DNA of 64,000 nucleotides from Setaria digitata (lineage: Eukaryota > Nematoda > Chromadorea > Rhabditida > Setariidae), in contig RCAB01000005.1 in NCBI GenBank assembly GCA_003640385.1, positions 434,001-498,000 on the forward strand, in the 5' to 3' direction. The translations under genes were made by a program, and so were the position numbers. How positions within the stretch are numbered: the first letter of the stretch is position 1; the number at the start of each line of letters is the position of its first letter. The notes beneath the pieces were generated by a model, which was not told the origin of the DNA, searched no databases, and was given only the letters and a program-made list of their open reading frames with translations. Below, piece by piece: positions 50,450-60,813 of this stretch.

Positions 50450-53219
50450 GGGAGAAAATGTGCTCTAAACTGCTTAATTCAATAAATATCCAATATACTG
50501 TGAACTGCTTAATCCAGTAATCATTATTTAAACTCTTTTGCAGCATGAAAGCAGAAACTTTAGTTCGGTACAGTGAAAGAAGTGAGATGCAATTAGAAGT
50601 AATAAAATTATTTGAAAACGCAGCAGCAATGGATCCACATGATGACCTGGTTCACTATTACTGTGCTAGGCAGTATGCGATCGGTAAAAAGCTTTTCGTG
50701 AATTTTGAGAGAACTTTTAAAAGATTTTTTGGCTGAAGTACTTAGGATTTTCAAATAGTCACTTTCAACCTGGTTTGAGACTCTGTTATAAGACAAGTTT
50801 AAGACATTATCTAAAGTCAGTAGCGCAATATATTTTTCCTTTATTGAAATTTTGTTTAAAAAAATTTGCTATTTGTCCTTATTTATGACTTCAAACTCGA
50901 ATTTTTTCTCTTTTTCTTTTTTGTTAGAATTTCGGCGTTTCCAGCGCGCGATTTACAAACAGCTCGTGATTGGTGCGAAAAGACTTTGGAGTTAAATCCG
51001 GAAATGCCGTCCGCGATAATGCTTCTTGCATTAATTTTTACTGCACAAAAGGACTATAAAGCAGCACTCGAGTTAATTGTCGATGCTTTGGAAGATTTTC
51101 CAACCAATTATCCACTTACTGTACTCAAATTAATGCTTGAAGTGAAATTCAGTAAGCGTCATTGAATTTCATTGAAGTTTTAAAAAATACTCTAAGAACA
51201 CTGGCTTCATATAGCGTTATTACTGTCACGCTTTTCACGTGTAAAATTATTTCATTAATTACACAAAATTATTGGTCATTTTCTGAGTTAAGGTCGTGTT
51301 GATGAGGCTTTGTCATCATCACAGCATTTACTGTTTTTCTGGAAAAGTCGAGAAACGAATCTCTTTGAAGAACCCAACGCAAATCTTGCGCGAACTGGTA
51401 CTGTTGTTTTTCACTTTGGAATTTTTATTGTTCATATGTATATGTAGTAACGGTGCAATTTCATTTTCTCGGTTGCTTGAATTATACAAATTATGGAATT
51501 AATACCATCTGTGTTAGATTTATACCTTTTCCCTACATAAGTAGCCTTCATTGGAAGATTTAAATAATCGTAAATCTAGTAGAATTATAGCGAATCTGAA
51601 ATAAAATTGGTACTGGAAACGCTTCTGGAATCTCTTAAGGATTTTCTCTTCAGCTAGCGAAGAAAGTCAAAAAATTGGACAGAGCGAAAGTTTATTACGT
51701 TCCGTGAACAGTCGCGATGCTGTAACCGCAACACCGTTTATTGCTGCTGCTTCGTTGGGTATTTTATCATCCTCTGCACTTGCAAGCATGTCTGCTAGTG
51801 TTGGAACGGGTGATGCTACCGGTGAATTTTTTTTCTTTTTTCGGTTTGGATATTGAAGAAGAGTAATATTTAATGATGTTTGAATTTGATAATCAGTTTT
51901 ATCGTTTGGATTGTTTCTCTACTGGAAGTGTTATGGATTCACGAAGTGTGAAATATGTTACTCTTTTACGGTGTTGATGTCACTTTATAATTTATATATT
52001 TTAGAGAGCGGATCAGTATATACAACTCAGGGGACTTCAGATTATGGAACTTCGACTGTTTCAGTGTGCTCCAGACAATCAAAAACTATGGAAACGCATT
52101 TTATGATAAAGGTTCCAGTCTTGTTTCGTTGATTATGTAATCATTTACGGCTTTGGTCGGATGTTGTTTTCTTTTTTCCCTACTTTACTATTTTTGCTTA
52201 AGTATAAAGTTCGACGAAAAAATGATTTTTTTTCCTTTGTTGCAATATCTTATTTGCGCCTCTTCGCAATAGGCAAATATTTGGCTGGAACTTGCCGAAC
52301 TTTTTCTTGATCTCAATCGTATGGACGATGTACGACCGTGTATTGAGGAAGCATCTTCCTTATACCCATGTTCATATCAGGCACTATATATCAAGGTTTT
52401 TCGAGCTTTAATTTAAGTCTTCCAATGAAATAATTTTATGCATTAAGAAATTGTGGCGCTTACATTTTCTTTGAATTGGTGCTTTTAATCTCAGAGTAGT
52501 TGAGTGTGTTTATTTGTTTATCTATTTGTTCTCTATTTGTTTATCTCCAGAATTATTACCAGCGTTTGTTGTTCCTAGGGTCGCCTTTTAGCAGCTCGAG
52601 CAGCGAAGTGTGAAAATGTCGTAAAATGCGAACATTTACGAAGCGATGCGAAAGCTTCGCTATTAGGAGCACTTGCAATCGCACCCTCTCACGTATCATC
52701 ATTGCGCCATTTGGCTTGTATTTATAGGCTAGAGGGAAATATTCCAATGGCTGAAAAAATGCTAAGGTTATTTAATAAATAAAATATGGACCTTTTTAAT
52801 GGAGGTGTAAACCTTATTTGTGCAAAAGGAATAAAGCCGTTTTTAACTTTTCTTTTCCAAACAGTTGTAGTTTTTTCGGGTAAATCAAATTCATTGTTTT
52901 TTCTTTAATTAAATTTCTTTAGTTTTAATTTGGGTTATACCTTTATTTCTCAATCAGTTCCTTATAAATTATAGAAGTACATGCATGTGTGCAATATTTC
53001 CTCCCTTCATTTGAGCTCTTCAGAATAAGCAAAAATTTCAGAGATGTTGTACAGATCGATCCACTGCACAATGATTCATGGCAGGCGCTTGGGATGATCC
53101 TCTCAGAAGATGGACGTTTTGAAGAAGCACTGGAATGCTATTCAATCGCCTCTGCCTTAAACTCATCAACTCCACTTATACCATTCTCTGCACTACCGAT
53201 ATTAATTCGTACTTCGTGA
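46489..53219 (+). CDS. TTC7: Tetratricopeptide repeat protein 7 (TTC7), PI4-kinase IIIalpha scaffold
   Basis: Nineteen exons give about 859 residues, the usual TTC7 length: 46489-46672, 46942-47086, 47251-47366, 47596-47742, 48132-48285, 48407-48502, 48702-48783, 48870-48974, 49544-49629, 49747-49907, 50162-50249, 50544-50683, 50945-51151, 51293-51397, 51654-51821, 52005-52111, 52273-52395, 52579-52766, 53042-53219. The start GSRLEAEVDKCRSECNWRRL matches the N-terminus of vertebrate TTC7. LSRQLAEVLIRGM, LLLLLISEVLATKDVVLSR, SLRVAKSVYNLLTL and EKAMKFANEDKYLWFQFAL follow in the expected order, with TPR helices to the end (DPLHNDSWQALGMILSEDGR; STPLIPFSALPIL). Known TTC7 proteins hold PI4KA together with FAM126 and are recruited by EFR3 to make PI4P at the plasma membrane. 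The exon at 51654-51821 carries an Ala/Ser-rich insert (AAASLGILSSSALASMSAS) where vertebrate proteins have a flexible loop. Confidence 0.93.
50420..50448. repeat. Long poly-T run in a TTC7 intron
   Basis: An almost uninterrupted run of nearly 30 T lies in the intron before the exon at 50544. Read length over such a run is often unreliable. Confidence 0.8.
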
Positions 53220-54788
53220 TCAAAAAACAGACATTGATCCATTTTCTGATTGTGTAACATTTTTTGACATACTCCAACTTATTACTCGTTTGATAATGTA
53301 ATTTACCCAACAACAAATCAGAGGTTTTTCCGAACTTACAAAACACTTGCTTAACATCATTTTGGTTTATTATGATAACTTTCGGTCATAATTTTAAAAT
53401 TTCTCGTACGACGTTCTTCGTATGAAGTAACTGTAGCTGAGTTCTCTTACTGAACTGCTGTATATTACTGAATTAATGATTTTATCACATCAATTGAGTC
53501 ATCGGAAAAATGCTTCTAAAATACCAACTATCAGTATGGTAGGGATGATAGACAGTGTTTAAAAAAAGGGCCCAATTTTAGTCCAAACAATTTTTGCCTC
53601 AACTTCAGAATTATTGTGAATATGACAGGGTGACAGTATTAGGTATGGAAATATTATAGTTGGGCAATGTTAAAGAAATTACTCACTTGTGTTCATACCT
53701 CGATATGGCTAGAGTTGTTATGAATATTTATTTACATGTTGTCCCAATATTAAGCATTTCATAGAAAGCTTTAAGTCACCCAGTTCTGTATTTACAGAAA
53801 TATTTATATAAACTTAAACATACAGACTTTATATATGTACTTCTGTAAATAATTTGCTGAAAAGAGTTCCTATTTCTGGTGATTTGAAATTTCACTATTA
53901 ATTGTTGTTCAAATCTGAAAGAAAGAAAGTTTAATCCTTCCAAAGTGTCATCTGGAGGTTTTTTTGTTTCTTCAAGATCTTCCAACAAGTAAGCGTGTTT
54001 TATTTACTTAAACGCTAAGAAATGCTGGACCATCTTCACGAAGGCCAGGGACAGAACTTCCTAAGGGTAGTTTTGTTCTTGATCGTTTGTAGCGTTTGAT
54101 ATTATGAACAATTTATTTCTCTTTTTTAATTTCCACAACACTTTCATTGCATCCAATCTTTACATATTAATTCATTTTTGACTACCCGGGAAGGCCTGAG
54201 ATTCGAGACTTTGAGTAAGCAGACTTTTTTTTATTATGGGAATTGTTAGGAGTCACACTATACAGATTTTTTCCAGGGTAATTGATTTCTTCTTATTCCC
54301 ACTGAACGTTTATTTCCTTTCCACAGTATGTAATTCCAGTAATCCCACACATCTTTGGTGATAACATTTTTCTTCTTTTCATTTCCGTTTCAACCAAAAG
54401 CATGATATATTTCGGACTTGCAGACAGTAGCAGCATTGTTTACCTCAAAATTAAACTTAATTAATTGGGAGTGATAGCGACATTCTATGGGAGAGCAAAT
54501 CTTTTTACTGAGAGAATTTCATATTTCTTAGTTTTTCGGAAAGACAAAATTTGAATCAAAGAGCAATAGGGCTTTCGTTGCTTCCCTCCCGAGAGTTTTT
54601 CAGAGTCCCTTCTTCGCATGAAGTGTAATGTCTCAAATGCTTTTGATAACTATTACCGTGCAGTGAAGTTTATTTTATTTCTCATCGATTCCATTTCGTT
54701 TTATTTTATTAAAGTAAATATTACTGTACATGAAATCTTTTCGTGAATGTTTCCCTTTTTTGTTCTTCCCTGCATGTTCATTCAATAG
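53220..54788. other. Region downstream of TTC7
   Basis: About 1.6 kb of AT-rich sequence without a supported exon. The minus-strand frame at 53776-53988 is not recognisable. No clear AATAAA follows the TTC7 stop within the first few hundred bases. Confidence 0.4.
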
Positions 54789-57262
54789 TTTCAGAAGTTA
54801 TTTTCCACCCAGTTCAGGAGAAAAACGAAGAACTAGACTGGGTCATTCATAATTCAAAAAACCGAAAAATTGGACAGGATTTTGAAAAATGTATTTTAAT
54901 GTCGATTTTAAAGTATCAGGGCGGTAATTAATTACGTTTTTATTCTGTGAAATAATGACGTTCTGGTAACTTTTCCGGTAAAAAGTCGAAGGCTTCGTCT
55001 TTTTCTTTTCCAATGTAAAGAAATAAGTAAAAAGAATTTAAGAAAGTAAAATGAGTTGAAAAGAAAAATGGTTGCTTTGAAATTGTTCCTTCTGCATATT
55101 CATCCTATTTATATGCCACAGATAAAATTTCCAATCCATTTTTGACCGAGTTTAATTCTAGTCTTGATTAAAATAAAAATGAGGAAATTGATTTATATCA
55201 TTATAAAATGTAGCAATTTTTAAAAGTGTGTCCGCAACAGTAAACTACAACGTCTCGCTAGAATGGATGTCATTGTGAATCACTAAATGAAACTTTCGTT
55301 CCACATCTTTTTCAGTGATTATTAGTAATTCACATCATATCTGACAACGACAAATCTTAGTCGATCTATGATCAAAATGATAAAGGTACCTTCAGCATGT
55401 CACAGTTCTTCCTGTAGCATATTTACCTGTAGTGACGCAGAGCTTTAGCTGGATGTTGCTGGATGGGACGGCAGTATGTTGTAAACTATCAAATTAATTC
55501 ACTTCTGATATGCTCGAGAGACATTCGTTTCAGGAAGAAAGGAAGTAATGTCATTAACTGCTACTCTTCAGTACTTGATGCTCTTAAAATATTGGACATT
55601 GTGCTCCTACTTTTCTCCAACGCGTATTTTTAAAAGTTTTATTGCTTTTTAGAGGAAACTTTGTTGGTCAATATATCTTTTTTTGTTATTGTTTATGCCC
55701 GTCATGTCTCATTGACAATTTTTTTCAACGTTTTTCTTGCATAGCGCCACGATCCTGAAATGTTTGCATAGTGCGACAAGAGCTTTTTGAACCTGATGAG
55801 TAGACTCATTGTTGGTGATATTTCAATATTTCGCGAGATCTCCGCAGAGTCTTTCTTTAGTTCGTAGTAACTTTTTGATTTAGAGTAGTCAGAACTTATT
55901 CGGAGAAAACATGAGTTTTCCCTTTTTCCCGACGAAATGTGCGGGAATTCAGTATCTTGTTGTTGGAATCCGCTCTCCAAAATTCTGATTTTTTTTTTCG
56001 TTGTTTAAGAATAAATGCAGCAATGGATGAATTAATCTTTTAGACTTTTTCTTATTCAGTTCCTTGATAAAAGCGATTTCTCATGGTATTTAGATGGATA
56101 AGAAAACATCATTCCTGATAACTTATTTCCTTGTTTAAACAGCTTAAAAATGATCACTGGAAGTTGCGATTTTCCATCACTACCTTTCTAAATGATGTAC
56201 TACTATACATAATAAAGAAAATGTTGTATAAAAGAAGTAAAATTTTTTTTTTAGTTAGTGTATTTTGTTATATTGATCATATGTACTTCCTAAGATTTCA
56301 CTTCCATCTTTCGATCTCTCTCTAATCAGAGCAGTATATCATTTAAGTGAGAAGGGATCATCACTTTTATTGTGTCTTATTCATGCAGTTTCTGAATTTT
56401 TAAATTTCACTTTTCACATGATACATTTCACTCTACCTGAAGCGTAGGGCTTTTACCTTCCGTCTCTTGGTTCTAAGAGCAAATAAAAGACTTTGAATTG
56501 TTACTCAAAGTTTTATATTTGATATCGTGGGCGAGACAATTTTTTCATTACAAAAAGTGTTCTGGATGAAACACTGTTGAACGAGAAAGATCCAGCAATA
56601 ACTAATGAGTAAATCAGCAGTTCAATCAAAGATGAGATAAATATAAAATTTAGTTTTATTGTAAAAAGTAGATAGACAGTTTTACCATAAAAGTTAGCGG
56701 GAGGTAATGATGATCATCAGTGCCATGAAAGAAGTATTGAGAATGAGACGTAACCCAGGAGAAGTAAAAGAACAAAAGTCGATGTAAAAAAATCGTTAAG
56801 TGAGAACTTGATCTGTTCTGTTCTTCAGGATCCAAGTACTGCCTGCTAATTAACAGATGTTCGTTAGAATATGTTGGGTGGGATGTGTTGGTCTTAAATC
56901 CAATAATCTGCAAAAAGTAAGTTTCATAGTAATGAAATATCATTATATTTATTAGATAATTTTCGAGATTAGACCATATCAAAGGTGATTCTTCCAACTT
57001 TGATAGAGGTGTAAAAAGCGACTGTTTTGCAGCTGCGTTTGTAGTATTATTATTGCAAAATGGTGTTTCTTAAGTGACAAGCTCAGTCGTATTGTTATCT
57101 GGAAGTGCTGCAGAAGAAAGAGTCAATCATTCATTTTTAAACTCTGCAGGCTCTGTTCTATGTCATTCATTCAGTTTGCAGCATAACCTCCAGCCCGTAC
57201 AGTTGCTCGTTCTTTTTGTACTCTTGTTGGTTGTGCTATTTATTGCAGCATTTGTCATATGA
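54789..57262 (+). CDS. Two exon-like blocks of an unrecognised protein with a C-terminal membrane anchor (partial, tentative)
   Basis: Block one, 54789-54923, follows an ATAG acceptor and ends at a GT donor (GGCG then GTAATT). It reads SEVIFHPVQEKNEELDWVIH, then NSKNRKIGQDFEKCILMSIL, a charged sequence of normal protein composition. Block two, from about 57076 to the TGA at 57260-57262, reads SSVVLLSGSAAEERVNHSF and later LQPVQLLVLFVLLLVVLFI, AAFVI, stop: a single hydrophobic segment of about 20 residues at the very C-terminus, as in tail-anchored or type I membrane proteins. The two blocks are in compatible phase (1 base left over, 2 bases supplied). I recognise no family and could not find a start exon. 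They may belong to one gene or be chance frames. The second block is the more convincing. About 2.1 kb of featureless sequence lies between them. Confidence 0.3.
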
Positions 57263-58712
57263 TTTTTGTCTTAAAGGATTTTTTATATTTTTTCGTAAAA
57301 AACACTGATCAGAATTTTAAACGATTCGGGAAAAGAAAAAAAAAAATGAGAAATAGGTAGATTTCATTAGGTGTGGTTTTTTTTTTTTTTTCGAAAAGCG
57401 AAGCTATTTATATAACATTTTCATTTCCAAAAAAATTCCTCAACTTATCAGTGCCAGTGATTCTGCTTTGAACTATGCAACAGGGTCTCATTGTACAACG
57501 AAGAAGAATTGTGATAAACATTCTTTGAGATAAATGTAAATTCAGGCTAATTAAAATGTAAGCGCATGTTTTGAAAAAGTCTGAACTTCTTGAGAAAAGG
57601 TAAAGTAATCCATTGCTTCTCGTGATACTGGTCTGAATGACTGCAGTGTGGCGCAAGTCAAAGATAGTTGGTGGGAAAAGTCTGAATTTATAAAAGGGAC
57701 ATTTTCGTCCACAAGGATGTTCCATTTTCACTATGTGAAAAAGTATGTTCAACCTTCCACCTATAATATTCGGTTCATATGGACAAATAAGTAAAGGTAC
57801 TGTAGTAAAGACACATTGTTAACGTCGACTTTAAACTGTATGATAAATTGAGATGGGATTTTGTTGATTGAAATGAACTGAGAAGTCCTTTAACTTTACC
57901 TCTATGAAAGGAAATTTCGGACAAACATTTTTTTTCGAGCAATTTTCGTTGATTTGTTCACATGATTCATCTTTCTTGCTTTTTTACAAAGACTGGTTGG
58001 TTTTGTGGTAGAATGCTGCTGTTTAAGTTTTAATGGAGGCTTTTTTTCTTACCCATTGATTGCGATTTAACGTTTCTCTTAAATATGTAGTGTCTTCTGA
58101 GATTTAGTTCAAGGCAACTACAGTTGGCTTTTACAATTTGTTAACACTGCCGGGGTTAAAATGACGTCTTAAATCACACGCGCCGTATGGGGTTGATTTG
58201 GTAAATCCACTCGGGCTCAAATCTCTTTCGTCGAGGGATACTGGAAGTAGCGGCTAGAGGTAAATAAAATACATCTTTACTTGGTTAAGAAACGAAATTT
58301 AAAAACAGTTGAGTGTTGCTAGTACTAAATTGATGAGCTTGAACGGTATTTTTTGATAACAAAAGGAAGAAACATATTTTCCTACATCTTTGATCCGTTC
58401 TAGTCATGATTTATTATAATTTCTTTTCTCTTAAGTAATTTTTTCGTTCATGCCATGTCTCCTTTACTGGTGCTCTCGAGAGTTTTTTTGAGAGACCTCT
58501 TATTTCAGTAAGCATAACTGCTGTGTGAGGTTAGTCTAGGAGATAATTTCAACAGACATGAGGTAGGAGTGCATAGAACCAGATGACCTGGGGAAGTCAC
58601 TCGTATGCGTTCTTCAATAAAGAGTTTTCGTACCCACACTTTTCGATGTGCTTTTCAGAAGCGTTGCAATAAGTGATAATAGCGCTTTTCTAATTCACGA
58701 TTTTTTTCTAAA
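57263..58712. other. Intergenic region before the unrecognised gene at 58.7 kb
   Basis: About 1.4 kb with no supported feature. The minus-strand frame at 57408-57752 (114 codons) has no recognisable domain. A tRNA-like A-box string near 58004-58020 lacks any matching B box and was rejected. Confidence 0.4.
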
Positions 58713-60622
58713 ATGGTAGCAACAAAAGTCCCTCATTCTGGTGGGCTTGTGGTACTATCCTCACTTGTGCAAGGTGAAGAGCATAATGTGGTACTCGTTT
58801 CACGGTAAGTATTCATTCCCGCACTAATGCAAATATTTATTCCAAGGTATTGCCAAAAAAACATCTCCAAGAAATTGGGAAAGTTTCTTTTTTTTTTCCT
58901 GAAGTGTATCAAAAAAAAAAAAATGCTGAGGATTGCCATTTATGGGAGAGAAAAACCATTGTCAATGTGGAAATGTACTTAGCGGCTCTTGCTTTCCTAC
59001 CACTTGAAAGGCAAAAAGACAAGATAGGTAAGCATAAAGGACTAGGCAGTGAATGTGGATATTTACATTTTTAAAGGGATGAAAAATTGTTACGTTATTT
59101 TATTTTATTTTTTGTAACCATTATTTAACGCTTTTCAAGTCTAAAAGGTCTTCCCGAGGAGGACTTGGATTTATGCCAAAGTAATACTTGAATAATTATA
59201 AATAAAAAAAAAGGTATTTAAGATTTTTAATAGCTTTTTTTCTCCTGTAACTTCGGACTCTGGAAGCAGTAAATGCGTAGAGGAAAGAAAGGGGAAATAT
59301 TTAAAACCACAGGTATCCATTTCAATTTTTTTCTGTTTGGAAAGCAGCAGTTCGATCCCATTTACTAAATATAGCTCTTTGATTTTTCTTGTTCTGCACA
59401 TTATTATCATTGAGATAAGTATGTCGGCCAAAACTAGATTTGGAAATTTTCTAAATAATTTTTTTAGGAACATTGATGTTGAGTGTGGTCGAATATTGCA
59501 TGTTGCAGGTGGGGAGCACACTGGTATTATTATCAACAAATTCTCCGATGGGAAGCCAAGTTCGTAGTAAATCGTTTATTTGATTTTCGGATGATGTTAA
59601 AAAGGAGAGGGAATGATTTACTTATTATGTATTCACTTTCAAAAATTTCATGTAAAGTTCAGTTGAATTTTAGACTTGAAGTGTGATGTGGCACTCAGTT
59701 TTTCAGTTTGGCTACGGAATGGCGATATGAAAAAACAAGTTAATTTTTATGTAATACAAACAGTTGCTGCATGGCGTAAATATCTAGCATATTTTTGATT
59801 AAAATTTTTTATTTCTTTTGATGTTTCCTGTATTTACTAACTTTTCTTACTTCTTAAGTATAATCTTCAGCTTACTATTCTATCCTTTGTTTCGGATATG
59901 CAAAAAAGGTTCATAACTTACTGAAATTCTTGATGTTTTCCATCACGTATACAGTTGACGTGTTATTTTTATGTGAAATTTTTTAGCAAGTACACTTTTT
60001 CTTGGGATTTCTACTTCAGTCAGGGAGCAGTTATTGATTTGGATTATCATTCTTGAAATGCTCCAAAGCAGAATAAATCTTTTCCAGGAAAATCGTTCCT
60101 TTCGTTTTCGGTTTTTTAATGACTTAGAAAGTGTTGACAAGCATTCCACAGCTCAGCAGTTTTTTCGGGATCTGGTTAACGCTTTTCCAAGGGGTAATTT
60201 TGTTTTTTTTTTTTTTTTTTTTTTTGTTTTTCAGAGAATTGTTAGAAGCTGGAGAATACAAAGTAAAATAAATTGAGAATGACTTTTTTTTTTGCCAATT
60301 GTTGCAGTCCTCAGATAGCTCTTCATTTCTTCCCAAGTTTGACTTGAAAATCTTTTCTTCAAAATGTGATTGCGAAAAAGAAAGCTCAAGAGCTTTATTT
60401 TTGAATTTTGGGGAAGTTATTGTTAAGGGGATTTCAGATTATGTAACTTTTCTAAAACGGATTTTGAAACTCATGCAAAGTGGTTATGGGACATTACGAG
60501 AAATCGAAATTGATATGCAGTTTGCAAAAGAAAACGAAGCATATCAAATGCCTGATCCTAAGGAGTACGGTGGGCTTTTTCAAGTTTTTGTGCAAAAATA
60601 TCAGAAAGAGATAAACGATTAA
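58713..60622 (+). CDS. Unrecognised protein-coding gene with several frame conflicts (possible pseudogene or sequence errors)
   Basis: Clear coding blocks lie in order on the + strand: 58713-58804 (MVATKVPHSGGLVVLSS; HNVVLVSR), about 58905-59027 (EDCHLWERKTIVNVEMYLAA, then LAFLPLERQKDKI), 59148-59180 (GLPEEDLDLCQ), about 59240-59312, about 59416-59558 (NIDVECGRILHVAGGEHTG), 59987-60193 (KYTFSWDFYFSQGAVIDLD; later FRFRFFNDLESVDKHS), a 26-base microexon 60237-60262 (ELLEAGEYK) and 60308-60622 (ALFLNFGEVIVKGISDYVTF; ending QKYQKEIND). The final three blocks join well by phase. Earlier ones do not: the first join is off by one base next to a run of 13 A, the third-to-fourth join fails, and a TGA interrupts the 59987 block at 60054-60056. 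I do not recognise the family and offer no function. No transmembrane segment or signal peptide is obvious. Confidence 0.5.
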
Positions 60623-60813
60623 TTTATTAGCAGTTGCATGCCAGGCCGTTGTTGTTAAAGTGGCCTAAACATTTGTTTGAGTAGTTTTTGTCGTCAAAAT
60701 ATCCTAGAATTTGCTTTGTTTGCATTGACTAACCAATGCTGGTTATTGATAATCAAATGAAGATTGGACATAATTTCCTATTTTATTGTTTATTTTATCG
60801 GCTTTCGCTTTAG

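Noticed and set aside
55702..55980. 92-codon minus-strand frame
   Set aside because: Charged and protein-like in places, but it has no family match I know and no supporting signals.
56656..56997. 113-codon minus-strand frame
   Set aside because: Biased His/Tyr/Phe composition typical of antisense AT-rich sequence.
58004..58020. tRNA-Gly-like A box (GTGGTAGAATGCTG)
   Set aside because: No B box, anticodon stem or acceptor stem follows.
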